Shown here: positions 50,372 through 59,626 of the stretch, piece by piece
Layout: every line of letters begins with the position of its first letter
Numbering within the stretch: the first letter of the stretch is position 1
Source of the DNA: DAIQNV01 sp038748775
GTDB taxonomy: Bacteria > Planctomycetota > Phycisphaerae > Phycisphaerales > UBA1924
Length of the DNA: 64,000 bases
Direction: 5' to 3'
Assembly (NCBI GenBank): GCA_038748775.1
Contig: JBCDIT010000001.1
Coordinates: 1 to 64,000, forward strand
Notes under the pieces: generated by a model
Seen by the model: only the letters and a program-made list of their open reading frames with translations
What the model was told of the DNA's origin: nothing
Database searches by the model: none
Translations under genes and position numbers: made by a program

Positions 50372-51715
50372 ATGAGCGAAATACCACCAGAATCAGGTAC
50401 CGCTCTGTCCGAGCCGCCAACCCAAAACCGGTTCACGCGCACCCTGCCGAAGTTCCGAGGAAGTATCGGATACCTCGTCGGGCACTTTCCGCGCTCGTCG
50501 CACACCTTCTTCTGGCGAGAAATCTGCCAACTCAGATCACTCGGACTGGACGTCACCGCCCTCTCGACCCGTATGCCCGAGAATGCCCCCAACGCCGACG
50601 GCTGGCGTCGAGACGCGACAGACCAGACCGAGTACATCGATCAACGGGTGCTGAAGCGGTTCCCGTCCGTGGCGCTCCGAGGCCTTGCCGTTCCGGGCGT
50701 CTTCGGCGCGATCAACGCCGCCCTCGCGAGCGAAGGCGGAAGGAAGTACAAGACCCAGTCGCTGCTCTGGCTCTCCGCCGCCGCTGCCTTGGTCGACGCG
50801 TGCAACGAGCATGGGATCAGACACGTCCACGTCGGCTTCACCGAGAACGCGTCCCAGGTCGCGATGCTCGCGCACAAGCTCAGCGGGATCACCTACAGCG
50901 TGGCCGCCGGTCACTCGATCAAGTCCGCCGGGCCCAACCAGCGCGCAAAATGGTCGAACGCGACCTTTGCGACGCCCATCTCGCGCTTCCTCGCCGATGA
51001 GGCCCGCCAGACCCTGGGCGACGCGAGCATGCCGAACCTCGTCGCACTCTCCCCGAGGGGCGTCGACACCGACGAGTTCCGCCGCACAACGCCCTACGAA
51101 CCATGGACCGGCTCGGGCCCACTCCGTCTGCTGAGCTGCGGACGCATGTCCGGCGTCAAGGGACATGCAACCGTCGTCCGCGCCATTGCGCAACTCCGAT
51201 CCCGAGGCATAGACGCACGCTGGGCCCACGCCGGCGATCTGAGCACGACCGACTACGTCAACCACGTCCGCGAGTTGGCCGAGGGCTTCGGCATCACCGA
51301 CGCCATCGAGCTCCACGGCGTCGTCGACCCCGCCGAGGTTCGTAGGCTCCACGCACAATCGCACGCCTTCGTGCACGTCTCCCTCTCCGAGGGCCTCGGC
51401 AACGCCGTGATCGAGTCGATCTCGATGGGAACACCGGTCGTCGCGACGGGCGTCGAGGGCATCCTCGACATCGTCCTCTCAGGCGAACAAGGCGAACTGG
51501 TCGGACTCGAAGACCACGAGGCGACGGCCGACGCGATCGAACGCATCGCCCGGGATCCGGAGCGAGCCAGAGCCATGAGCGATTCGGCCCGCGAGCGTGC
51601 CTGCAAACACTTCTATCGAACGCGCGGCGCCGAAGTCGTCGCCGATTGCCTGGCCCGAGCCGGCGTGATCGAACGCGCCGATGCACCACCGCCAAACGGA
51701 ACCGAACGCGGATGA
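50372..51715 (+). CDS. GT4-family glycosyltransferase
   Basis: 447 residues from ATG 50372 with a GAGG six bases upstream; two further in-frame ATGs lie just upstream. N-terminus GYLVGHFPRSSHTFFWREIC, mid RHVHVGFTENASQVAMLA, GPLRLLSCGRMSGVKGHATV and the ExxxxxxxE motif EGLGNAVIESISMGTPVVAT. GT-B fold, retaining transferase using a nucleotide sugar, cytosolic. Same N-terminal pattern as the GT4 part of the fusion at 45491 and the gene at 55981. Ends with an ATGA overlap. Confidence 0.84.
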   Translation: MSEIPPESGTALSEPPTQNRFTRTLPKFRGSIGYLVGHFPRSSHTFFWREICQLRSLGLDVTALSTRMPENAPNADGWRRDATDQTEYIDQRVLKRFPSVALRGLAVPGVFGAINAALASEGGRKYKTQSLLWLSAAAALVDACNEHGIRHVHVGFTENASQVAMLAHKLSGITYSVAAGHSIKSAGPNQRAKWSNATFATPISRFLADEARQTLGDASMPNLVALSPRGVDTDEFRRTTPYEPWTGSGPLRLLSCGRMSGVKGHATVVRAIAQLRSRGIDARWAHAGDLSTTDYVNHVRELAEGFGITDAIELHGVVDPAEVRRLHAQSHAFVHVSLSEGLGNAVIESISMGTPVVATGVEGILDIVLSGEQGELVGLEDHEATADAIERIARDPERARAMSDSARERACKHFYRTRGAEVVADCLARAGVIERADAPPPNGTERG

Positions 51716-52959
51716 GCCGTCCTTCCATCCTCTTCGTGTGCGCCGGCGTCCCCGCCCCGCCCTTCACCGGTGCCGCCCAGCGCAACCACTTGTTCTATGA
51801 GTCGCTCCGTAAGATCGGCGACGTCACAACGGTTGCGATCGCTGAGCCTCGCAAGGTCGTCAGCGACGAAGCCAAGGCTTCCCTCAGAGAATCCCACAAC
51901 GTCGCCGACTTTCTCGAAGCACTCGAGATGGGCGAGACCGGACTCTTCAAGCTCATCCATGGCTTCAACCCCCGGCGGGTCGAGTACCTCGCAAGAGGCA
52001 TCGGCGACGCCGACCGCGAGTACGTCCCTCAGAAACACCTCTTCGAGGTCGTCTCTGACATCGTCCATCGCGAGAACATCGACCTCATTGTGGGTCGCTA
52101 CGCGAACGTGCTGGGTAAAACCGGCGCCCTCGACCTCGCACCGACGCTCCTCGACGTCGACGATCTGCAAACCGAGATGATCGAACGCTCGATCGCCGGC
52201 GCACGAGGCAAGGGCATCCCGCTCTTGCTGCAGAAGCGCCGCCTCGCACGCCTGCGTTCCAAGCTCCCGGTCCATTTCCGTCGCTACGCCGGGCGCTGGA
52301 TCGCGAACGAATCGCACCGATCGTTCGAGGGGCTCGAAGACGCGACCGTACTGCCCAACATCCCCTACGCCAGCTACGAGCGCCCGGACCTGGATCCGAC
52401 CCCCGCCGACCCTGAGAATCGTACCCTGCTCTTCGTCGGTAGCCTGAGCCACAACCCCAACGTCTTCGGGCTCGAACGCTTCCTCGCCGCATCCTGGCCG
52501 GCTGTTCGGGAACGCGTCCCCGACGCCAAGCTTCTCATCGTCGGAAGCGGGAACATCGAAGCAGTGAAGCGAAAGACCGGCGAACCCGAGGGCGTCGAGT
52601 TCCGGGGCCTTGTCGAAGACATCGCCGACGCCTACTCGGAAACCGCCGCGACCGTCGTCCCGATCCACTCCGGCAGCGGAACAAACATCAAGGTCGCGGA
52701 AACGTACTACTTCGGGCGTGCCGCCGTGGTGAGCGCCTTCGCCCTTCGAGGCTATGACCACGCTCTCAAGGATGGCACCTCGGTGCTCTCCGGTCACGAC
52801 GATGCCCAACTCGCCGAATCGTGCGTTCGCCTGCTCCGCGAACCCGAACTCCGGGATTCACTCGCCTGCCAAGGCCGAAAGGCGATCCTCGAGCAGTACT
52901 CCTTCGACGTCTTCTCAAAGCGCGTCGGGGAACTGGCAACGAAGGCTCTCGCCGGATGA
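51712..52959 (+). CDS. GT4-family glycosyltransferase
   Basis: 415 residues from ATG 51712 (ATGA with the upstream gene). Opens ILFVCAGVPAPPFTGAAQRN, the nucleotide-free start seen in sugar transferases of EPS/PEP-CTERM-type loci; LLDVDDLQTEMIERSI and RTLLFVGSLSHNPNVFGLER precede the donor site, then IHSGSGTNIKVAETYYFGRA. It differs from the neighbouring GT4s, so it probably adds a different sugar. Overlaps the flippase start by four bases. Confidence 0.82.
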   Translation: MSRPSILFVCAGVPAPPFTGAAQRNHLFYESLRKIGDVTTVAIAEPRKVVSDEAKASLRESHNVADFLEALEMGETGLFKLIHGFNPRRVEYLARGIGDADREYVPQKHLFEVVSDIVHRENIDLIVGRYANVLGKTGALDLAPTLLDVDDLQTEMIERSIAGARGKGIPLLLQKRRLARLRSKLPVHFRRYAGRWIANESHRSFEGLEDATVLPNIPYASYERPDLDPTPADPENRTLLFVGSLSHNPNVFGLERFLAASWPAVRERVPDAKLLIVGSGNIEAVKRKTGEPEGVEFRGLVEDIADAYSETAATVVPIHSGSGTNIKVAETYYFGRAAVVSAFALRGYDHALKDGTSVLSGHDDAQLAESCVRLLREPELRDSLACQGRKAILEQYSFDVFSKRVGELATKALAG

Positions 52960-54530
52960 CGCAGGCGGCCTCGCACATTTCACCAGAGACACCCGAAGCG
53001 CAGCCCAGCATCGCGAAGCGCGCGGTCGTTGCATCGGGCTGGATCGCGGCCCAACGCCCGATCGCGATGGCCCTTCAGATGGGCCGGAGTCTCATCCTCA
53101 CCCGACTGCTTTTCCCAGAGGCCTTCGGGTTGATGGCCCTCGTCAGCGTCGTCACCCACGGCCTCAACATGCTTTCAGACGTGGGCGTACAAGCCGCGAT
53201 CATCAGGTCCGACCGCGACGACGAGGCGTTCCTTCAGACCGCTTGGACACTCCAGGCGATCCGCGGCCTCCTTCTCGCACTCGTCTGCTCGGTCTTCGCC
53301 GGCCCCTTGGCCGTGACCATCGGCGGCCCAGACATGGCGCTCTACCTTGAGCCGCTGCTCCCCCTGGCCAGCCTCGGATTGCTCATCGGCGGGTTCCGGT
53401 CCATGAACCACATCATGGCCAACCGCAACCTCGACCTGGGCCGCATCACGATCATGAACGCCTGCGTCGGGTTCGCGACGCTCTTCATTACCGTTGGCTT
53501 CGCCTGGGCCGGCCACGGCGTCCTCTCGATCATCTACGGCAACATCGCCAACGCGATCATGTCGGTCAGCGTCGAGTTCTTCCTGCTCAAGGGTGTCTCC
53601 CACCGGATGCGCATCGAGAAAGCCGCCGCGAAAGAGCAACTCGGGCTCGGAGGCTGGCTCTTCTTCAGCACCGCTCTCACGTTCGGCGCTGGGCAGATCG
53701 ACCGTATTATCCTCGCCAGGCTCATCGACGCGGCGACGCTCGGCCTCTATTCCGTCGCCCTCGTCCTCGCTGCCCAGCCCAAGGAAATTTCCAACCGCTT
53801 CGCCGCGTCCGTGCTCTTCCCGGCGATCTCTGAGAAGAAACGTGAGTCCGGTGGTGACTTCCGTTCCGCGTTCCGGCGAAGCCGCGGTGCCCTACTCGCC
53901 GTTTCGAGCCTCATCACGTCCGGAGTCGGCATCTTTGGTCCCACGTTTTTCAACGTGCTCTACGACGAGCGATACGCCGCGTCGGGCAATCTCGCTCGCT
54001 GGCTCTGCATCCCCATGTGGGGCGCCGTGCTCTTCGGCACCAAAGACCGGGCCCTGATAACCCTCGGGAACGGACGCCTCCTCGCCTTCTCGAACGCGGC
54101 CCGCCTCATCGGTTCCGCCGGCGGGGCCTACTTCGGACACCAGGTCGCCGGCTTACCGGGCCTCATCGTCGGACTCGTCGCCGGCCCTCTGCTCGGTGCG
54201 GTGGTCGTCACGTTGGGCCTCCGCAAAGACCGGCTCATGGACCTCCGCAACGACATCGTGCTCACGTCGGTCACGTTTGCCTTCGCCTTCGTCGGATCAC
54301 TCGCCGTATGGTTCGCCGAGCGCAGCGCCACCGCCGCCGGCCTCGATACCCTCGCGGTCGTTGCGTTGGGCGCCCTGGCGGGTGCGATGGTCCTCGCGAT
54401 ACAAGTCGTCGCGATCATCCCCGCCAGCGGGTCGGCCCCTCAAGTCCTTGGCATGCTCAAGAAGCTCGGGCTCCCCGTGGGCAGGCTCCAACGCTTTTTA
54501 AGGCTTAGAGCGTCTTCACTTCGGGTGTAG
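52956..54530 (+). CDS. Wzx-like oligosaccharide flippase (MOP superfamily)
   Basis: 524 residues from ATG 52956 (ATGA). About 14 membrane segments; typical starts SGWIAAQRPIAMALQMGRSL, FPEAFGLMALVSVVTHGLN, DVGVQAAIIRSDRDDEAFL, and a central LGLYSVALVLAAQPKEISNR. It flips undecaprenyl-PP-linked repeat units across the inner membrane for Wzy-type polymerisation, or acts as a related PST exporter. The last eight or so codons (LRASSLRV) lie inside repeat copy C, so that repeat supplies the natural stop. Confidence 0.88.
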   Translation: MTQAASHISPETPEAQPSIAKRAVVASGWIAAQRPIAMALQMGRSLILTRLLFPEAFGLMALVSVVTHGLNMLSDVGVQAAIIRSDRDDEAFLQTAWTLQAIRGLLLALVCSVFAGPLAVTIGGPDMALYLEPLLPLASLGLLIGGFRSMNHIMANRNLDLGRITIMNACVGFATLFITVGFAWAGHGVLSIIYGNIANAIMSVSVEFFLLKGVSHRMRIEKAAAKEQLGLGGWLFFSTALTFGAGQIDRIILARLIDAATLGLYSVALVLAAQPKEISNRFAASVLFPAISEKKRESGGDFRSAFRRSRGALLAVSSLITSGVGIFGPTFFNVLYDERYAASGNLARWLCIPMWGAVLFGTKDRALITLGNGRLLAFSNAARLIGSAGGAYFGHQVAGLPGLIVGLVAGPLLGAVVVTLGLRKDRLMDLRNDIVLTSVTFAFAFVGSLAVWFAERSATAAGLDTLAVVALGALAGAMVLAIQVVAIIPASGSAPQVLGMLKKLGLPVGRLQRFLRLRASSLRV

Positions 54531-54637
54531 CGTCGAGCGTGAGGTTCGCGCCACGGGAAGCCCGCCGGCTCAGGCGCGGCTTTCCACAAGCGAGTGTGCG
54601 GGCGGAGGCCGCCACGGAGCGATCAAACCTGCTCTAA
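54505..54637 (+). repeat. Dispersed ~133-bp intergenic repeat, copy C
   Basis: The cleanest copy, bounded by TTAGAGC (54505-54511) and GCTCTAA (54631-54637), perfect seven-base inverted ends. It matches copy B and the reverse complement of copy A. Hairpin 1 pairs GGAAGCC...CGCC with GGCG...GGCTTTCC. The flippase stop lies 24 bases inside, and the GT4 gene on the other strand ends four bases past the right edge. Confidence 0.78.
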
Positions 54638-54640
54638 ACG

Positions 54641-55984
54641 TCAACGTCCCCGTTCGAAGAACGAGGGCATCGGACGCCCTTCGCCGAGCGCCTGGTACAC
54701 CTCGATCAGCTGCTCCGCCTTGCGATCCCACGTGAGCTTGCTCCGCACGCGCTCAAACGCAGCTTCACCCTTCCGGTTCACCTCGCCCCGGTTTGCCCGG
54801 AGCTCCGCGAGCAGTTCGCGAAGCTCGGTGACAATTCCCTCGCGATCCGTCAGAGCGAGCGCGAACCCGGTGTCCTCGGTCGCGATATCCATTGGGCCAC
54901 CGTGCGCGACATACACCGGCGGAGTCGCGCATGCCATTGCCTCGAGCACCGCCCCACCGCCAAACTCACGCACCGCCGGCGAAACGAACAGATCCGCCTC
55001 AACCATCAGTTCGTTGACCTGCGTGTGAGGCACGCGCCCTAAGAACGACGCCGACGCACGCTCTTTCCCGACGTACCCCTCGAGCAACGTCTCAAGACGT
55101 TCCCTCTCAGGACCATCGCCAGCGACCTTCAACGTCGCAGAACCATCGGCGAGCATCGAACCCGCCGCGTCGATGAGCATGTCGACGCCCTTGTAAGGAA
55201 CAAGCCGCCCGACAAAGAGAAGGCCCAGCGGACCGTCGTCCCGAGCTTCGCGCCGCCTCGGGAACCGCGCCGAATCGATCGCGTTCTCGGGCATTAGGCG
55301 GGCCTTGTCCTTCGCCCACGCCGGCAGTTGCTCGAGAGTGTCGGTCGAACCACACAAAATCCCGGTCGCGTACCGCCGCGTCGCCGTGTATCCGGGCCCG
55401 AGCGTGTACACCCACCGGAAGTACGACGCGAACTCACGTTCTTGGTGTCGGATGGAGTTGAACGCCTTCGGCCACGCCAGCCCGCCGTTCATAGGCCCGA
55501 GCAGAAAGGGCACGCCAACGCCCTCGCAAAGCTTCGCCATCGGGCTATTCAGCGTCGGGCTCATCGGCGTGATCCGGTGCACCACGTCGAACGCGCCCGC
55601 CTCGATCTTCGGCGCAAACGCCTTCCACGCCCGTTTCTCAAACGTGGGATAAGCCACAGAGGTCAACGCCATCAGCGTCGTCCATCCTCGGTTGTTTCCG
55701 AGCCGGAGCACCTCACCCAGCTTGTACATCGGGCCCGCGACGTCTTCGGTATCGATAACCGTGAAATCTTCCCCCTCAACCCAGCCCCGGGCCGCGATCG
55801 CGTCGCGATTCCGGATCTGCGTCACGAGGTGAGCGTCGGCCACCCTCCGGATCGCCTCCGCGAGCGACCAGCCAATCAGCGGGACAGACTGCCAGTCTGG
55901 GTTGGCCGCCTCGGCCAGCAGCAAGACCCTGGGCCTCCGCTCCGAGAGCGGCCGTTCGTCGGGTTGTGGGAATTGATGGGTCAC
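54641..55984 (-). CDS. GT4-family glycosyltransferase
   Basis: 447 residues from a GTG overlapping the upstream stop (GTGA). VLLLAEAANPDWQSVPLIGW, FLLGPMNGGLAWPKAF, LGLLFVGRLVPYKGVDMLID and the ExxxxxxxE motif EFGGGAVLEAMACATPPVYV. GT-B fold, retaining. It ends four bases from repeat copy C. Acceptor and donor unknown. Confidence 0.84.
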   Translation of the reverse strand: MTHQFPQPDERPLSERRPRVLLLAEAANPDWQSVPLIGWSLAEAIRRVADAHLVTQIRNRDAIAARGWVEGEDFTVIDTEDVAGPMYKLGEVLRLGNNRGWTTLMALTSVAYPTFEKRAWKAFAPKIEAGAFDVVHRITPMSPTLNSPMAKLCEGVGVPFLLGPMNGGLAWPKAFNSIRHQEREFASYFRWVYTLGPGYTATRRYATGILCGSTDTLEQLPAWAKDKARLMPENAIDSARFPRRREARDDGPLGLLFVGRLVPYKGVDMLIDAAGSMLADGSATLKVAGDGPERERLETLLEGYVGKERASASFLGRVPHTQVNELMVEADLFVSPAVREFGGGAVLEAMACATPPVYVAHGGPMDIATEDTGFALALTDREGIVTELRELLAELRANRGEVNRKGEAAFERVRSKLTWDRKAEQLIEVYQALGEGRPMPSFFERGR

Positions 55985-57216
55985 GCGTGCGACGATATCG
56001 GCTCGCTCGCCCCCCGAGCTTCGAGCGCTCCCATCAGTCTCCGCGCCCTCGCCTCAGACGTGAACCCCTCGATAACCGTCTCGTGCCCCGCCTCAGCCAA
56101 TCGACGAGCGAATTCCGGGCCTTCCGCCAGCCGGCCGAGCATGTCCGCAACCAGTCCGGGCCTCTCCGGTGACACCATCAGACCATTGGTTTCGTGCCTC
56201 ACAAGTTCACCGACGCCACCGACATCGGTAACCACAACCGGTAACTCGGCCGCCATCGCTTCCATCGTGGCGACGCCGATCGCCTCGTTGTGGCTCGCGA
56301 GCGCGTACGCATGGGCTGAGGCGAGCCGATCGCGGATCTCGTGTTGCTCGAGCCGCCCGAGAAGCGTCACCCGTTCCCCAAGCCCCAGGTCACCGATGAC
56401 CGCTTCGAGCCGAGGTCGATCTGGCCCCTCCCCAATAATCTCAAGCGACGTCTCCACGGATCGGCCCCGGAGCATCGCCACCGCCTCGATGAGATCCGAG
56501 TGCCCCTTGCCCACGTGAAGCCGCCCGCACGTCACCACACGAAACGGGTCCCCCGCCGTGCGTCGCCATCGTGCCTCGCGTTCCTCATCGGTCACACGGA
56601 ACGCCGACGGATCGATTCCCATCGGGGCCACCGTGAGAGGCGGGACGAGCTCCGGGTACCCAACCTCTTCGAGCAGCCCGTCCCGCAACGCCTCCGCGAC
56701 CAACAACCCAAACGACGCGTGTTCCCACTTCAAGTCCTGCATGCCACCGAACGCATCGATCCGCGTGTGCAACGTCAGCGAGTACCCGGGGCCACCGAGA
56801 AGCTTCGCAAGCGTCGCCACCAACGCCGCGTTCGCGGCCGAATGCACGTGAACATGCTCGATGCCCTCGCGCCGCGCAACCTGAACGAGCGCCGCCGCCG
56901 GAAGCAACAGCTTCGCGAGCGCGACGCGCTCCGAAGCCGATGCACGCCCTAGTACTTTGCCAAGCCGACCGGCGTTCACAAGCGATGAAACGGCCCCACC
57001 CGGACTCGCCCCGATCAAACGCCCCGGCTCCCCGAGATACACGCACCGCTTCGATTCCGACTCCGAGTCATCGCTCCGCGAGCGTTCCGATTCGGGCGGC
57101 GGTCTCGTGCTCAGCGTTCGGACGGTGTGACCCGCGTCGCGAAGAGCGCGGATCTCCCGCAGGAAGAAGGAATGCGTCTGTCCCGGGAACTCCGGGATCA
57201 AGACGCCGAGATTCAC
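55981..57216 (-). CDS. GT4-family glycosyltransferase
   Basis: 411 residues from a GTG with GGGGAG six bases upstream. GVLIPEFPGQTHSFFLREIR, HVHVHSAANAALVATLAKLL, FRVVTCGRLHVGKGHSDLIE and EAIGVATMEAMAAELPVVVT (ExxxxxxxE). Related in its N-terminal half to the GT4s at 50372 and in the fusion at 45491, suggesting local duplication. Probably co-transcribed with the beta-helix gene 55 bases upstream. Confidence 0.84.
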   Translation of the reverse strand: MNLGVLIPEFPGQTHSFFLREIRALRDAGHTVRTLSTRPPPESERSRSDDSESESKRCVYLGEPGRLIGASPGGAVSSLVNAGRLGKVLGRASASERVALAKLLLPAAALVQVARREGIEHVHVHSAANAALVATLAKLLGGPGYSLTLHTRIDAFGGMQDLKWEHASFGLLVAEALRDGLLEEVGYPELVPPLTVAPMGIDPSAFRVTDEEREARWRRTAGDPFRVVTCGRLHVGKGHSDLIEAVAMLRGRSVETSLEIIGEGPDRPRLEAVIGDLGLGERVTLLGRLEQHEIRDRLASAHAYALASHNEAIGVATMEAMAAELPVVVTDVGGVGELVRHETNGLMVSPERPGLVADMLGRLAEGPEFARRLAEAGHETVIEGFTSEARARRLMGALEARGASEPISSHA

Positions 57217-57271
57217 TGGGGGCTCCCCGCTGAGGGAGCAAAAATCTGATGGGATACCTCAACCTTCAAGG

Positions 57272-59626
57272 TCAGTTCCCGTTGATCGCGCCGCGGAGGT
57301 AGCTGATCACCGCCGCCGGGGTGTACTCGTACTGCCAGTCGGCCATCGACTGGTTGCGGGCGCCCTCGATAAACGACTCGATCGTGCCGGCGCCGCCGAT
57401 GAGCGCGTCGTACGCCTCGAGCGTCGGGGTGCCATCGGGGGCCGCGAGGCCGCCGTACACAGTGTTATCGAGGTAGAGAAGGTCCGGGTTGGCGTAGTCG
57501 ATGTACATCGCCCAATCATCGTACACGCTGACGTAGTTGCCGATCACGCTGACGTCCGTGCTCTGCGGACCAAAGCGGACGCCGAAGCTCGACACACTGA
57601 ACGTCTCGGGCGAGTTCAGGAAGACGTTCTCTGCGATCGAGATCCCGTTGGCATCCGAGAGGTCGAACCCGAAGGCCGAGCCCTCGCGGACCTCCCCGCT
57701 CGCGAGCGCCCAACGGTGACCCGAGTCGACCACCGCGTTGCCCTCAAGCACGATGTTGCGGACCGGCTGAGCCGGGCCCGTCTTACCGATCGTGAACGCC
57801 CCTCCGTTCCCGATCAGCAAGTTGCCACGGAACGTCAGGTCGCGAGCGAGCTGGTCAACATCGTCGTTCGATGACGTCGCCGCGAAGTTCGCACCCCTCG
57901 AGAGGATGTTGTCCTGGAGGAGGAAGGGGTAGCACTCCTTGGTGTAGATGTTGTGGTTGAAGATCGAAGGCGTGCTACCGGGAAGCCAGCCGTTGTGGTC
58001 GAAGACGCACTCGACGATCTTGAGGTCCTCGATCCGGTACAAGAACGCACCCGAAGAGCGGCCCGTGTTCGAATCGAGCACAACACAACGGTAGAGAAGC
58101 ACGTCCGCGATCTCGCCGAACGCGTGGTTCGCTTGGATGACAAACGCCTTCGAGAACCGACGCGCAAGCACGTCGACAAACTCAACGTCCACACCCGGCG
58201 CGAGGAAACGGACCGCGAAGTGCCTGTCGGTCGTCTCGCGATCACCGTTGTTGAACTCAAGCCCGATGAAGCGAACATGGCTCGCAGTCAACTGCATCGC
58301 GTGCTCGCCGTAGGGCATAATGACCGGACGAGGGCCTTCGCCATACGTCGAAACGACCATCGGCTCCGCCTCACTCCGCCCACTCTTGGTCCAGAGCGAA
58401 CGGGGCTCCGAGGTGCGGAGACGACCAAGGCCCTCGTTATCGAACACGTCACCGCGCTTCACGAGGATCCAGTCCGGATGCCCATCGCGAAGAAGCGAGT
58501 ACGCCTTGTCGATCGTTCGGACCGGCGCCGTCGGACTCATGCCCGAGTTCGAGTCGTTGCCCTCCGACCGGGAGACATACACAACGATCGAGTCGGCAGA
58601 AGGCGTCGGCGACGTCCATTCGAAGCCAGGGATGTCGACATCGATATCGATGTCGACCATGCGCGAATGCTCACTCGTCGGGAACGCGCCCGAGTTCGAA
58701 TTCGCAACCACCCGAGGCGACGCCCCAGAGCCATACGGAGCGATGATCACCGGCTCGCGAGCGCTCGCTCCGTTCGGAACAACATCGCCCAAGTTCGCTT
58801 CCCACGCGTCGCCGCGCCGGAGAAGAAGCCAGTCCGGAGCACCGTCGCGGAGATCCTCCGCGGCGGCCTCGATCGTCGCCTTGGGTCGACGCGGCGTGCG
58901 CCCGTCGTTGGCGTCATCACCACGCGAACTACTCACGTAAAGGAACCGAGTTCGTGGCGAAGGCATCACCTCGCCCGGGCCCTCTGGACCGGCCGACTTC
59001 GGCCGCAGCTCGCCGTGCAAATCGATGACCTCGATACCACTCAGCATCGGGTTGCCGACACGGTGCCCGAAGTCGACGTCCACCGTGCCGTCCGACACAA
59101 CAGTAAACGACCGCATCGTGCCGATGCGGTGCCCAGCCTCGCCGGAGACATCAAAGGAAGACAAGAACCGCTGACCGTCGACGCTCACGTCGAATGTCCG
59201 CTGGCCCACCTGGCTGCTTCCCGACCAGCTGTTGGCGAAGTACAGCCGAACCTCGACCTCAACCCCCTCCTGGACCGGGAAATCCCACTCCAGCGCGGTG
59301 CTGCCCGGACGGTCGAAACGCTCAGAAAGGAAAATCCCCGGGTTGGTTGACGGAGGCACCGTCAGGTCGGTCTGGTCGATCGACGCAGACGTCGTACTCG
59401 AACCGCTCGTCCGGTATCCAGCACCGGCCGAGTCCTCGGTGTTGTCCCCCATCCAGAGAGGGCCCTTGTCGTTCGGCGGGAGCGCCTCGCCGCCGGCATT
59501 GACGCGATACAGCACGTATTCAGGTTCTGCGTGTGCGGCAGCGGAGAGGGAACCGACCATCACGGCGAGAGCCGCATTGGCGGGGACCACCCGCTGCAAA
59601 AGACCACGGATCGGATCAGACTTCAC
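57272..59626 (-). CDS. Secreted malectin-like / right-handed beta-helix protein
   Basis: 784 residues from a GTG with AAGGAGG upstream, and a signal peptide (ALAVMVGSLSAAAHA). Residues 35-205 form a malectin-like carbohydrate-binding domain (YRVNAGGEALPPNDKGP, RLYFANSWSGSSQVGQRTFD, GIEVIDLHGEL). Then come two copies of a YVS-S/R-(R/E)G(D/N)D.N.G module, at about 228-310 and 347-440 (AAEDLRDGAPDWLLLRRGD / YSLLRDGHPDWILVKRGD); the second leads into a parallel beta-helix (about 440-740: HVRFIGLEFNNGD, LLYRCVVLDSNTG, ISIAENVFLN). Beta-helix proteins in such loci are often polysaccharide lyases, epimerases or hydrolases; catalytic residues cannot be assigned. Probably acts on the polymer made by the locus. 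Confidence 0.8.
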   Translation of the reverse strand: MKSDPIRGLLQRVVPANAALAVMVGSLSAAAHAEPEYVLYRVNAGGEALPPNDKGPLWMGDNTEDSAGAGYRTSGSSTTSASIDQTDLTVPPSTNPGIFLSERFDRPGSTALEWDFPVQEGVEVEVRLYFANSWSGSSQVGQRTFDVSVDGQRFLSSFDVSGEAGHRIGTMRSFTVVSDGTVDVDFGHRVGNPMLSGIEVIDLHGELRPKSAGPEGPGEVMPSPRTRFLYVSSSRGDDANDGRTPRRPKATIEAAAEDLRDGAPDWLLLRRGDAWEANLGDVVPNGASAREPVIIAPYGSGASPRVVANSNSGAFPTSEHSRMVDIDIDVDIPGFEWTSPTPSADSIVVYVSRSEGNDSNSGMSPTAPVRTIDKAYSLLRDGHPDWILVKRGDVFDNEGLGRLRTSEPRSLWTKSGRSEAEPMVVSTYGEGPRPVIMPYGEHAMQLTASHVRFIGLEFNNGDRETTDRHFAVRFLAPGVDVEFVDVLARRFSKAFVIQANHAFGEIADVLLYRCVVLDSNTGRSSGAFLYRIEDLKIVECVFDHNGWLPGSTPSIFNHNIYTKECYPFLLQDNILSRGANFAATSSNDDVDQLARDLTFRGNLLIGNGGAFTIGKTGPAQPVRNIVLEGNAVVDSGHRWALASGEVREGSAFGFDLSDANGISIAENVFLNSPETFSVSSFGVRFGPQSTDVSVIGNYVSVYDDWAMYIDYANPDLLYLDNTVYGGLAAPDGTPTLEAYDALIGGAGTIESFIEGARNQSMADWQYEYTPAAVISYLRGAINGN

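Noticed and set aside
58600..58700. Short Asp/Ile-rich repeat (DIDIDVDI) in the beta-helix gene, possible tandem array
   Set aside because: Only a few alternating codons inside a coding region; no repeated unit at the DNA level beyond this.
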